A stretch of 56,732 nucleotides of DNA from CAZMHJ01 sp964566075 (GTDB lineage: Bacteria > Patescibacteriota > Saccharimonadia > Saccharimonadales > CAIOMD01). The translations under genes were made by a program, and so were the position numbers. Below the pieces are notes generated by a model. The model did not search any database. It saw nothing but the letters and a program-made list of their open reading frames with translations, and had not been told where the DNA came from. Shown here piece by piece: positions 24,055 through 33,037 of this stretch (positions are counted from its first letter, which is position 1; each line of letters begins with the position of its first letter). Location of the stretch: NCBI GenBank assembly GCA_964566075.1, contig CAZMHJ010000002.1, positions 1-56,732 of the forward strand, written 5' to 3'.

Positions 24055-25962
24055 ATGTCTAGTAACCGTCAACGCCGCGCGACACGAGTAGGTACCTTCT
24101 TAGCCGCCGCATCACTCCCAAAAACCTATCAACGTTCGTTATTGCCGCGCGATAGCCTCGATCAAGGCATTGCCAGTGGCTTAGTTGTAGCGCTAGTGTA
24201 CGCCCTTGGCATTGTCTTACAGGATGGTATTGATACAACCGCAAACATTGTGTCGGGCAGCCATCGAGACAAGGGCGATGACGGTAACCAACGTGGCTAC
24301 TCATTTGCTGTGAGCCTTGGTGCCGTTGGTGCTGGCTTATTACTGCAAAATGTCTTTAAACAAAAAGAGCACGAAGATTTAAGCCGTGCTGGCCTGCGAA
24401 CGGCAGGATACTGGCTTACCGCCGCTGGGGCGGCTGGGGCGGCAGTTGATACGCTCGAAAGCATTCCGCAGTGGTTTACAGATGAAGAATCAGATGTAGA
24501 GCTTCCGGCTGGAGTTATCCCACTTATTGGCGCACTGATTGCCATTATGAGCGAACGCTCGCGAGCAACAATCGAAGAACGACCAGAGCTTTTAGACGAA
24601 AACGGCAATGTTAATAAGCTCAAAGCAGTTGGTATTGCAGCGGCAGTAGCCGGTGTCATTGGGCTATTTAGCTTTGCAGAAGAAAAAATTGCACATTCTA
24701 TTGATAATACGCTTGGAGAGTATGTGCCAGCACTCCGCAAACGTTGGTTGCCACTTGGGCACTTAGTCGCACTCGGTGGTCTTGTGGGTGGCGTAGCGCT
24801 ATTATTACGCCGCACTTACCACAAGATTGAAAACGGTGCAGAACAGTTCGAAGCCGCCGTAAGCGAAATGCCTGCGTCACCTCAAGTCAGTGGTAGCCCA
24901 GCGAGTTATGTACCATGGAGCACCTTGTCGGTCCAAGGTCGTCGCCATGTGGTCGATCAACGAGATCCAAGCGATATCGAAGAAGTGATGGGTGAGTGGG
25001 CCCAGACGCCAATTCGTCTATTTGTTGGTGTTGATAGCGCTCCTACTGAATCTGAGCGAGTAGAACTTGCACTTGCCGAACTCCGCCGAACCAAAGCGTT
25101 TGACCGTGAATTCTTGATAGTTATTTCACCAACAGGTACAGGCTATGTCAATTACGTCTTTAGCCAATCAGTTGAGTACCTCAGTCGGGGTAATTGTGCT
25201 TCAGTTACGATTCAGTACTCTAAGAGGCCATCGCCTTTATCACTTGATCAAGTACCCGAAGGTCGCCATCACTATCGCATGCTCTTAAACGGTATCCGTA
25301 GGGAACTTAAGAATCGACCAGCAAGTCGCCGGCCAAAAATTATATTATTCGGTGAAAGTCTCGGTGCCTGGACAAGCCAAGATGCTTTCATGAATGAGGG
25401 GACCGATGGTTTTGAAGCACTCGGTATCCATCGTGCACTTTGGATTGGTACTCCAGCGGGCAGCAAATGGAAAGAACAGGTATTGTATGATAATCGACTT
25501 AATGTTGAAAAAGACGAAATTGGCGTCTTTAACGATTTTGGCCAATACAATCTTTTGCCAGAGACAGTTCGACAAAAATTACGCTACGTAATGATTACAC
25601 ACTACAACGACCCTGTTGCTCATTTCGGAACCTCGTTACTTATTCAAGCACCAGCCTGGTTGGCTAGTGACCGTTCTAAAAGGCCAAGTAGCGTACCAAA
25701 GACTACTCGTTGGCGCTCGCCAACCACCTTTGTACACACACTTATTGATATGAAGAACGCTCTCAAGCCTATTCCTGGTCAATTTGTAGCAACTGGCCAT
25801 GACTACCGTGGTGATCTTGCGAACTTTGTTAAAATCACTCTCCAAAAGCCAGTTACTGACGAACAGATGATTCGAGTAGAAGACGCCCTTAGGCGCAACG
25901 AAAAAGCCCAAGCAGACATGCTTGCTGGCAAAACAGACGAAAACGAAGAAACCGAAGTATAA
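24055..25962 (+). CDS. Membrane alpha/beta-hydrolase (PF15420/PF10081 type)
   Basis: The product is 635 residues. The N-terminal half has about five hydrophobic spans with charged loops (Abhydrolase_9 N-terminal type). The C-terminal half is a hydrolase domain with SPTGTGYVN, VEYLSRG, then IILFGESLGAW, where Ser435 is the likely nucleophile, and IGTPAGSKW. This two-part architecture is mostly known from Actinobacteria, where its substrate is unknown; lipid or cell-wall ester hydrolysis is a guess. It has its own strong promoter. A CPBP protease gene starts 9 nt after the stop. Confidence 0.88.
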   Translation: MSSNRQRRATRVGTFLAAASLPKTYQRSLLPRDSLDQGIASGLVVALVYALGIVLQDGIDTTANIVSGSHRDKGDDGNQRGYSFAVSLGAVGAGLLLQNVFKQKEHEDLSRAGLRTAGYWLTAAGAAGAAVDTLESIPQWFTDEESDVELPAGVIPLIGALIAIMSERSRATIEERPELLDENGNVNKLKAVGIAAAVAGVIGLFSFAEEKIAHSIDNTLGEYVPALRKRWLPLGHLVALGGLVGGVALLLRRTYHKIENGAEQFEAAVSEMPASPQVSGSPASYVPWSTLSVQGRRHVVDQRDPSDIEEVMGEWAQTPIRLFVGVDSAPTESERVELALAELRRTKAFDREFLIVISPTGTGYVNYVFSQSVEYLSRGNCASVTIQYSKRPSPLSLDQVPEGRHHYRMLLNGIRRELKNRPASRRPKIILFGESLGAWTSQDAFMNEGTDGFEALGIHRALWIGTPAGSKWKEQVLYDNRLNVEKDEIGVFNDFGQYNLLPETVRQKLRYVMITHYNDPVAHFGTSLLIQAPAWLASDRSKRPSSVPKTTRWRSPTTFVHTLIDMKNALKPIPGQFVATGHDYRGDLANFVKITLQKPVTDEQMIRVEDALRRNEKAQADMLAGKTDENEETEV

Positions 25963-25971
25963 TAAAACGTA

Positions 25972-26697
25972 ATGGTGGATCAGACCTTTGCCCAAGAGCT
26001 TACGCTCGTTGTTTTAATCTTGTTGTATGGCACCGTGCTCGCACGATTAGTGCCAAAAAAATGGCATCTATACCTAAATATTTTTATTGCAGGTGTAGCC
26101 ATAATATTGGGTATGGCCTTTGGACTCAGCCTCTCACAGATGGGACTCGGCCACATATTACCCGGCATTTTTGTGGCGATTGGGGCATCTGCAATCATAA
26201 CTGTTGCAACTCTTGTTATTTCGACCATCCCTTATTTGCGACGATTTTTTCTTGGTGATGACCTCGCACACGCGAGCGGCAAACTCATTGCCTTTGAAGC
26301 AGCTATTCGTATTCCGCTTGGCACCGCACTCGTTGAAGAAATTTTGTTTCGCGGGGTACTGCTTGGCTTGCTCTTGCAACATCAATCAACCCTTGGCGCG
26401 TTACTAATTTCATCGCTTATTTTTGGCCTGTGGCATATATTTCCAACCATTAATACCCTCGAAACCAACAACGAGCTCTCGGTAATGAATGCTAAAAAAG
26501 CCCGACAGGCTGGCTCAATACTCGGAGCAGTATCAGTAACATTTATTGCAGGTCTTATCTTTGGCTGGCTTCGTATTATCGCCAACAGCATTATTGCACC
26601 ATGGATTTTGCATTGGTCCATTAACGCAAGTGGTGTACTTGGCATAGCGGTTGCGCGTAAACTAGAACATAGAAAAGAGGCAAAACATGAAAAGTAA
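25972..26697 (+). CDS. CPBP family intramembrane glutamic protease
   Basis: The product is 241 residues with seven to eight spans. The three motifs of the CPBP/Abi (Rce1-like) family are in order: EEILFRG at about 122-128, FGLWH at about 150-154 and HWSIN at about 213-217. They supply the catalytic Glu pair, Arg and His residues. Bacterial members process prenylated or small membrane peptides or protect against bacteriocins; the role here is unknown. The gene overlaps the DUF2207 gene by 11 nt, suggesting a joint envelope function. Confidence 0.92.
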   Translation: MVDQTFAQELTLVVLILLYGTVLARLVPKKWHLYLNIFIAGVAIILGMAFGLSLSQMGLGHILPGIFVAIGASAIITVATLVISTIPYLRRFFLGDDLAHASGKLIAFEAAIRIPLGTALVEEILFRGVLLGLLLQHQSTLGALLISSLIFGLWHIFPTINTLETNNELSVMNAKKARQAGSILGAVSVTFIAGLIFGWLRIIANSIIAPWILHWSINASGVLGIAVARKLEHRKEAKHEK

Positions 26698-28468
26698 AGC
26701 AGCTATTTTACTAATAAGTATCTTAGGTGGTTTTCTTGTTGTAAGCATGCCAGCCCGCGCGCAAAATACGCAAAACTTTACAATTCAGTCTTTCCAGGCA
26801 GACTACACACTATCTAAAGACAGCCAAAATGTCAGTCAGCTTCTGATTGACGAATACATAACGGCCTTGTTTCCTGATTACGATCAAAATCACGGCATAC
26901 TTCGTGCTATTCCGTTAACCTACGGCGATAACCAACTCAAGCCAACTATTAAATTGATTGACACTCAGTCGAGTGATAACGCGCCAGCTGGAACCGCCTG
27001 GAGCTACACAACCACAAACGAAAATGGCAACCTTGTCGTAAAAATTGGTAGTGCCGATAGCTATGTGCACGGCCAACAGTCATTTCATATTCGATACCAA
27101 ATGCAGAACGTGATAAAGCAGTATAACGGCTACCAGGAACTATTCTGGAACATCAATGGTACTCAATGGCAACAGCCCATGACGGTGGTTTCGGCTCGGT
27201 TAAAGTTTACAGATGGCACCGGTCCTCCAACTGCTCAAGAATTTACATGCTACAGTGGCTCGTTTGGTAGTAACCAAAAAAACTGCACAACCAGCACGCA
27301 AGGTGATGTTCTGTATATCCAATCAACGCAGCCGCTGAGCGCAGGCGAGAATATTAGCTTTGCCATAAAATTCAAAGACAATTCCTTTCTGATACTCAAG
27401 CAAAGCTTCTTAGAAAAATATGGCGCGCTTATTGGCATTATTGCACTCACCGCCTTCATACCAATAATTACTTCTTTTATTATTCTCACAAAATGGCGTA
27501 AATACGGCCGAGATCCAAAAGGGCGGGGTACTATTGTTGCTGAATATGATCCGCCCAAAGACACCAGTGTACTTGTAAACAGTTATGTTTTCAGCGAATC
27601 TGGCAAACAAGTTGCCGTCACGGCACAACTCATTAACCTTGCTGTACGGGGCTATGTGCGAATTATTGATACCAATGACGACGAAAAAAAGAGCGATTTT
27701 TCACTTGAACTACTCAAAGTAGACGATGCCCTGACCGCTGAAGAGTTACAAACATTACGTATCTTTTTCGGTGATACTCAAGCACCTGGCGCAAGTGTCG
27801 TGCTAAATGATTTAAAAAATAAGCTCGCTCCTGAGGTCAAGAAACTACAGGCACAAGCTGCCCAAGTTGCAACAGATGCCGGTTTCTTTTCTAAAAATCC
27901 TAACAGTGTAACAAAACGCTATTATGGCGTTGGCGGCGCGTTTGTTGGCGTTGGCCTATTCTTGTTTGTACTTGGCCCAGTTGGTATAGGGTTGCTTATT
28001 TCAGGTGTTCTATTGCTCATTTTTGCGCGTGCTATGCCTGCTCGCACCCAGACAGGCGTAACGCTTCATGACTATTTACTAGGCCTTAAATTATATATTC
28101 AAATGGCAGAACAAGAACGCATTCGGTTCCATCAAAGCCCCGAAAATGCTGAACGCAAGCGCGTTGATGTCAATGACCCCAAGCAAATGGTTAAGCTGTT
28201 TGAAGACTTGCTACCCTACGCCATGCTCTTTGGCATGGAAAAGGAGTGGGGCAAACAATTTGAGTCACTCTATACAACGCCGCCCGAGTGGTACGGTGGC
28301 AACATGAATAGTTTCACTACTGGCTATCTTATTGGTAGCTTAGGTAACTTTAATAACGCTGCTGTTACCAGTTTCACCCCACCAGCAAGCAGCGGCGGCA
28401 GTGGTTTTTCAGGCGGTGGAGGCTTCTCCGGTGGCGGAGGTGGTGGCGGTGGCGGAGGTGGTTGGTAG
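26687..28468 (+). CDS. DUF2207 predicted membrane protein with Gly-rich tail
   Basis: The product is 593 residues: signal peptide (about 1-25, ending PARAQ), an outer beta-rich DUF2207 domain (about 30-230), a span at about 243-265, a cytosolic part, two further spans around 415-455, and a C-terminal tail of nearly pure Gly/Ser ending GGGW. This is the typical DUF2207 layout, known widely without an assigned function. The Gly-rich end recalls TPM/DUF2207 proteins. The start lies inside the end of the CPBP gene. Confidence 0.9.
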   Translation: MKSKAAILLISILGGFLVVSMPARAQNTQNFTIQSFQADYTLSKDSQNVSQLLIDEYITALFPDYDQNHGILRAIPLTYGDNQLKPTIKLIDTQSSDNAPAGTAWSYTTTNENGNLVVKIGSADSYVHGQQSFHIRYQMQNVIKQYNGYQELFWNINGTQWQQPMTVVSARLKFTDGTGPPTAQEFTCYSGSFGSNQKNCTTSTQGDVLYIQSTQPLSAGENISFAIKFKDNSFLILKQSFLEKYGALIGIIALTAFIPIITSFIILTKWRKYGRDPKGRGTIVAEYDPPKDTSVLVNSYVFSESGKQVAVTAQLINLAVRGYVRIIDTNDDEKKSDFSLELLKVDDALTAEELQTLRIFFGDTQAPGASVVLNDLKNKLAPEVKKLQAQAAQVATDAGFFSKNPNSVTKRYYGVGGAFVGVGLFLFVLGPVGIGLLISGVLLLIFARAMPARTQTGVTLHDYLLGLKLYIQMAEQERIRFHQSPENAERKRVDVNDPKQMVKLFEDLLPYAMLFGMEKEWGKQFESLYTTPPEWYGGNMNSFTTGYLIGSLGNFNNAAVTSFTPPASSGGSGFSGGGGFSGGGGGGGGGGGW

Positions 28469-28496
28469 CAAATAATTATGTATACTAATCAGTATT

Positions 28497-29738
28497 ATGA
28501 GCACACAAACCCCTAAACGAACTCTCAAGCTTTACATTATTAGTGCTATTTTTGGCATTATTGGTGGACTGCTTACTATCAGCACAATTTTTGTGCTCGA
28601 TTTTATCATCAACACAATCTGGGGCAAACTTGTCGGTATTGATGTAGACAACCCAACTCGCACCTATGCTTCTATTATTGCGATTTTACTTTTTGGGTTA
28701 CTCATTGGGGTATTTAGCAAAAAGTTTGGGGCAGCCAAAGGGAGCATAGAAACAGTCATTGATGACGCACTTGAAAAGGGTGAGGTAGATCCAAAAGTTG
28801 CATTTAAAAATGTCATTATCGCTCTTTTGTCTATTGGTAGTGGGGCAAGTCTCGGCCCAGAAGCACCATCAGCCATGATTGCAAGTGGCGTTACTTCGTT
28901 CGCAGCAAAAGGGTTAGGCACGAGTAAAGAAACTGAGCGAGCGATGAACCTATCATCAGTATCCGGTATGCTTGGTTCGTTACTGTCAAGTCCTTTTGTA
29001 GCCACCGCAATGTTTGTTGAAAGTGCTAAAGATCATGTCAGTAAATTGCGCGATGTTATTAGCTATTCATTTATTGCCGGTTCTTTTGGTATGGCAACCT
29101 TCTTTATGCTATTTGGCAAGTTATATGCATTCAACTTTGGCGTGCCAGCGTATGACGGTCCGACCGAAATCGACTTATTAAAAGCGTTTGTATTCGGTTT
29201 GGGTGGTGCTATCTTTGCAGTTATTATTGGGCTTGTATTACGCGCACTTGAGCCAGCTTTTAAAAAGCTCGATAAAAAACTCATTGTACGTTCACTTGTC
29301 GGTGCCGTAATTGCCGGCGGTATTGCTTTTGCACTACCACTTACCATGTTTAGTGGTCAACATACCATGTCAACCCTTATTAGTAATGCAGCGACAACGA
29401 GTATTATTATGTTGCTCCTGTTAGCTGTCGGTAAGATGTTGGCAACAACGATTTTACTAAGGACCGGGTTCTTTGGTGGGCCTATCTTCCCAGCAGTATT
29501 TGCGGGCGCCGCACTTGGCATTGCCCTTAACGGCTTGCTCGATGCACCCATTACCGTTGCCTTAGCTGGAACGATTGCAGGTATCATTACCGTTTCAATT
29601 CGTCAGCCGCTTGCTGCTGCCTTTTTAGTGGTTGCCATTACCGGCGCATCAACCGTAGCACCGGTTGCACTTGGCGTCAGCGCTGCTATTATTATCGTAA
29701 GTATCATTGAACGAAAGCAGGCAACTGCTAAGGAGTAA
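28497..29738 (+). CDS. ClC-family chloride channel/transporter
   Basis: The product is 413 residues with ten or more helices. The anion-selectivity motifs are recognisable: GSGASLGPEAPSA at about 118-130 (the G-x-x-G-P-E-x-P loop with the gating Glu region) and GFFGGPIFPAVFAGAA later. The family moves Cl- as channels or 2Cl-/H+ exchangers. A TATACT (28481-28486) precedes the ATG by ten bases, so it is probably leaderless. It is followed 4 nt later by a Rossmann-fold gene whose Shine-Dalgarno site lies in the last codons of this gene. Confidence 0.9.
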   Translation: MSTQTPKRTLKLYIISAIFGIIGGLLTISTIFVLDFIINTIWGKLVGIDVDNPTRTYASIIAILLFGLLIGVFSKKFGAAKGSIETVIDDALEKGEVDPKVAFKNVIIALLSIGSGASLGPEAPSAMIASGVTSFAAKGLGTSKETERAMNLSSVSGMLGSLLSSPFVATAMFVESAKDHVSKLRDVISYSFIAGSFGMATFFMLFGKLYAFNFGVPAYDGPTEIDLLKAFVFGLGGAIFAVIIGLVLRALEPAFKKLDKKLIVRSLVGAVIAGGIAFALPLTMFSGQHTMSTLISNAATTSIIMLLLLAVGKMLATTILLRTGFFGGPIFPAVFAGAALGIALNGLLDAPITVALAGTIAGIITVSIRQPLAAAFLVVAITGASTVAPVALGVSAAIIIVSIIERKQATAKE

Positions 29739-29742
29739 GTTC

Positions 29743-30393
29743 GTGAAACACAAGATAATTGTGTTTGGAGGCCAAGGTAGAACTGGTCAAGAGGTCGTCA
29801 GAAGAGCCCTACGAGAGGGTTATCAAGTAACTGCTTTTACGCATAAGAATAATAGGTCTCTGCCAACGCATCAAAATTTAAAAATCGTAGAAGGTAATGC
29901 TCGTGATGGCATGGCGGTTGAGGCCGCAATCGCAGGTCACGACACCGTTATTAACATCATTGCGCCCCATTTGCACGATAGTAAACATTACGACATTAGT
30001 GTCGTTGCCACCAAAAACATCCTCATTGCCATGAAGCGACAGGGCGTGTCACGTTACTGGGGACAGTGTGGCGCGTGGGCGACTGACCACTTACAAGATG
30101 CTAGCCTGCCAATGCAAATTGCCTTTAAACTATTTTTACCGTTCCGACGTATTTATACATTTAAAAAACAAGAAGACGAAATCGTGCGCAAAAGCGGACT
30201 CGACTGGACGATTGTAAGAGCACCCATGCTGACTAATGGCCCGTTAAAATGGCCGATACGTGTTTTTGTAGATACCTATAGGTGTAAATTCTACGAAATT
30301 CCACGTATTTCACGCAAAAGCGTTGCTAAGTTTTACATCGAAAATCTTGATAACACCGATGTAATTGGCAAATTTGTCGTTATACTTAAGTGA
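29743..30393 (+). CDS. NAD(P)-binding Rossmann-fold protein (NmrA/SDR-like)
   Basis: The product is 216 residues. The dinucleotide motif GGQGRTGQE follows an N-terminal strand (KIIVFGG), then AFTHKN, GNARDG and INIIAPH segments typical of atypical SDR/NAD(P)H-binding proteins. I chose GTG at 29743 because AAGGAG lies eight bases upstream and the Rossmann strand begins at once; a longer in-frame start at 29707 would lie inside the channel gene. The substrate is unknown. The stop overlaps the next ATG (TGATG). Confidence 0.85.
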   Translation: MKHKIIVFGGQGRTGQEVVRRALREGYQVTAFTHKNNRSLPTHQNLKIVEGNARDGMAVEAAIAGHDTVINIIAPHLHDSKHYDISVVATKNILIAMKRQGVSRYWGQCGAWATDHLQDASLPMQIAFKLFLPFRRIYTFKKQEDEIVRKSGLDWTIVRAPMLTNGPLKWPIRVFVDTYRCKFYEIPRISRKSVAKFYIENLDNTDVIGKFVVILK

Positions 30394-31202
30394 TGTTTGA
30401 TCGTTTTATTCATAAAACCCTCGGCCAACCGTACACTTTAACGGTTACGAAAGACGAAGGGCGCGGTATCCCAATTGTTTTCTTGCACGGCATTGCCAGC
30501 AGTAGTTTAACGTGGCGCAATGTTACGCCGTTAATTGATACTCATTCTCATCGAGTTATCACTCTCGATTTACTAGGCTTCGGTGAATCACCTAAACCAG
30601 AATGGAGCCACTATGCAGTTGACGATCACGTAGCTGCAGTTGTGAAAACGATTAAAAAAATGCGCCTCGGCAAAGTGATACTTGTTGGCCATTCTATGGG
30701 TAGTCTTATAGCTGCCCGGGTTGCAGCACTGCACCCTGAGCTCGTTACGCATCTTATTTTATGTAGTATGCCCCTGTATCAAACCGGTGATATCGACAAT
30801 TCAATAAACGCCTATAAAAAAACGGGGAGACACCTAAGTAATGCCTATTTTAAGGTATATCAAGCACTTGCCGAAAGGCCAGACTTTACGCTTAAAGGTG
30901 CTAAGGAGCTGACGAAAATGAGTGGCAGCGACACGAGTTTTCGGCTCGACGAAACGACTTGGCAACCATTTAAACAAAGCCTCAAAAACACAATCGAACA
31001 ACAGTCTGCTTTTTCTGATATAAAAGGTTTATCCATGGCAACTGATATCGTCTATGGCAGTTATGACGTGTTTGTTCTTGGCAACTATTTTAAAGATTTC
31101 GCGGAATCAAACCACAATATTACGGTTACACAAATAAGTGGTCGCCACGAAATTACGCCCAAATATGCTCAAACCATTGCACGTCTTATCGCAAAAGCTT
31201 GA
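30393..31202 (+). CDS. Alpha/beta-hydrolase fold protein
   Basis: The product is 269 residues. The oxyanion-hole segment VFLHGIASSS, the nucleophile elbow GHSMGS (Ser near 101), the acid region VYGSYDVF (Asp near 225) and the C-terminal SGRHE (His near 252) form a complete triad. It resembles small-molecule hydrolases/esterases; the substrate is unknown. ATG overlaps the upstream stop by one base, so it is translated with the NmrA-like gene. Confidence 0.9.
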   Translation: MFDRFIHKTLGQPYTLTVTKDEGRGIPIVFLHGIASSSLTWRNVTPLIDTHSHRVITLDLLGFGESPKPEWSHYAVDDHVAAVVKTIKKMRLGKVILVGHSMGSLIAARVAALHPELVTHLILCSMPLYQTGDIDNSINAYKKTGRHLSNAYFKVYQALAERPDFTLKGAKELTKMSGSDTSFRLDETTWQPFKQSLKNTIEQQSAFSDIKGLSMATDIVYGSYDVFVLGNYFKDFAESNHNITVTQISGRHEITPKYAQTIARLIAKA

Positions 31203-31249
31203 GCATTTTCTAAATAGCACTATACTTATCCATAGTAAGTACCTATCCT

Positions 31250-32749
31250 ATGGCATCACGGAATCAAAAAAACAGTAAAAAATACCCTCAGTTTAGTCTG
31301 CATCCCTATGGAATTGCACTATTACTATTTGCGTTACTTTTTGGTGTTATAGGAGGGTATGTTGTTCTCTTTAGTAAGGCCGCAACGCCCCTGGCGTGGT
31401 CTCCGCCCAGTGGCTATACAAGTTATCCTGTTAAAACAGTTACGCCAAATGCAAATACACAGACCATAAGCGGTGGCGGTGGTGATATGCTCGTAAAGTT
31501 GCCCAGCACGCCGACAGGTCCAATTACTTTTACGAGTTGCCGAAACGTCGTGGTACTAGGTGGTCAAATAAATCTCCCTCCTAATTCCGGTCCTGGCACG
31601 GATATGCGTGGATTTTATATTAATGGCTGTACGGGCACTGTTCATATAGAAGGCGTCTACATCAACGGTGATATTGCCACAGCAGAAGGTGATGGTATCG
31701 CCATAAATGCACCTGAAGCGATTGTGCAAATTGAGAACGTTAGAGTTAATAAACTTTACGGGGGCCAAGATACAGCAGTCCACAATCACTCTGATATTAT
31801 TCAGCCCTGGGGAGGCGTTAAAGAATTACGCGTCGATCATCTCAGTGGCACAACTAATTTCCAAGGATTTCAAATCAACGACGATCAAGGTCATATTGGT
31901 AAGGTAATTATAAAAAATGCAAACATCGGTGACTCTGGTGTAGCACCTCCAACCAGTAATGGCGGGTATTATCTTTGGGTTAAGTGCGGTACTGGTACCA
32001 CTTATTCTTTTGAGAATTTCTTCGTACAACCGCGTAGTGGGCGTACCCTTGGTAATTCACTATGGGATGGTGGTTGCGGATTAAACGCAGGAAGTTCCAG
32101 TGCGACATATACAAATGGAGCGATTAGTGGTGTTGTTACAAAGGGACAACCAGCTACAGGTGATTATGTTCCTGCCGGTAGCGTTGGAATTGGCTATAAG
32201 ACAATTGGATATGCCGTTACGGGTGGTACGACACCAACAACGCCAACGACTCCTACCACTCCTACCACGCCTACGACACCAACAACGCCAACAGTTCCTA
32301 CAACTCCTAGCACACCACCACCCAGTGGAGGACCAGCCGACCCAAATACGAATCCAACCATACCAACAAAACCTACAACGCCTACACAAACTACAAGCGG
32401 AACTATTGTGTTACCGACGCCTACTACTTCAGCTCCTACAACCAAAACAGAAGTGTATGTCGATGGAAAAATGGTAGCGAGCACATCCGACGACACGACA
32501 CCAGCACTTAATACTGCGCAGCTTGGGAATGGCGAGCATATTGTTTCAGTCAAAAAAACTGATGTGAATGGAGCAGTCGCAGAATCTGCTCAGACTATCG
32601 ATGTTAATAATTCACTTTTTACGCAGGTACTTGGACAAATGACCACAAAAACGGGTAAGCTCATAACTATAGGTCTCGTGCTCACTATTGGTATAGTAGT
32701 GATACTTATCTACAAGAAAATGCCGTTACCATTCCTGCCCAAAAGTTAA
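31250..32749 (+). CDS. Surface beta-helix protein with Thr/Pro linker and C-terminal anchor
   Basis: The product is 499 residues. A membrane/signal span at about 20-42 is followed by a parallel beta-helix region (about 80-290; short strands with GFYINGC, HIEGVYING, VQIENVRV and similar turns, as in pectate-lyase-like proteins), a linker of seven or more TPT repeats with Pro/Ser (about 325-390), an Ig-like module containing VYVDGK and NGEHIVSVKK, and a C-terminal span (about 470-490) with a basic end. The beta-helix may bind or cut polysaccharide. The final module resembles that of the GH71 protein at 38.4 kb. A TATACT lies 23 nt before the ATG. Confidence 0.7.
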   Translation: MASRNQKNSKKYPQFSLHPYGIALLLFALLFGVIGGYVVLFSKAATPLAWSPPSGYTSYPVKTVTPNANTQTISGGGGDMLVKLPSTPTGPITFTSCRNVVVLGGQINLPPNSGPGTDMRGFYINGCTGTVHIEGVYINGDIATAEGDGIAINAPEAIVQIENVRVNKLYGGQDTAVHNHSDIIQPWGGVKELRVDHLSGTTNFQGFQINDDQGHIGKVIIKNANIGDSGVAPPTSNGGYYLWVKCGTGTTYSFENFFVQPRSGRTLGNSLWDGGCGLNAGSSSATYTNGAISGVVTKGQPATGDYVPAGSVGIGYKTIGYAVTGGTTPTTPTTPTTPTTPTTPTTPTVPTTPSTPPPSGGPADPNTNPTIPTKPTTPTQTTSGTIVLPTPTTSAPTTKTEVYVDGKMVASTSDDTTPALNTAQLGNGEHIVSVKKTDVNGAVAESAQTIDVNNSLFTQVLGQMTTKTGKLITIGLVLTIGIVVILIYKKMPLPFLPKS

Positions 32750-32824
32750 GCGTAAGTATAATAATATTGTATTTTAAAAAAATTTGTGATATAATCTGCT
32801 CGAAATAAGGAGTGGAGATTTGTA

Positions 32825-33037
32825 ATGCCGCAGTCTTTAGGCGAGCTACATTTTAAAAAGAATACTGCAACCGCAGCAATGCTCGTAATAACTACAAGCA
32901 TTGTATTGTGGATTATTTTTAACGCACTTTTTGATGCCTATCCGGCCCGACCAGCGTCATATCAAACCACGCCAGCTCCTACAACCAATACGGTTGTTCA
33001 ACCACTCGATTACCACTACGACAACGACAATTTCTAG
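32825..33037 (+). CDS. Small single-span membrane protein, 70 aa
   Basis: The product is 70 residues: a short head, one span at about 15-37 (AAMLVITTSIVLWIIFNALF) and a Pro/Thr-rich outer tail ending YHYDNDNF. A TATAAT lies upstream at about 32790, and GGAGTGGAGA precedes the ATG. The end overlaps the converging rarA gene by 4 nt. The family is unknown. Confidence 0.65.
   Translation: MPQSLGELHFKKNTATAAMLVITTSIVLWIIFNALFDAYPARPASYQTTPAPTTNTVVQPLDYHYDNDNF

Noticed and set aside
32081..32553. Long alternative-frame ORFs across the Thr/Pro linker of the beta-helix protein
   Set aside because: They are artefacts of the repetitive ACN/CCN codons; Trp/Cys/Arg-rich or Val/Gly-rich products without start signals.
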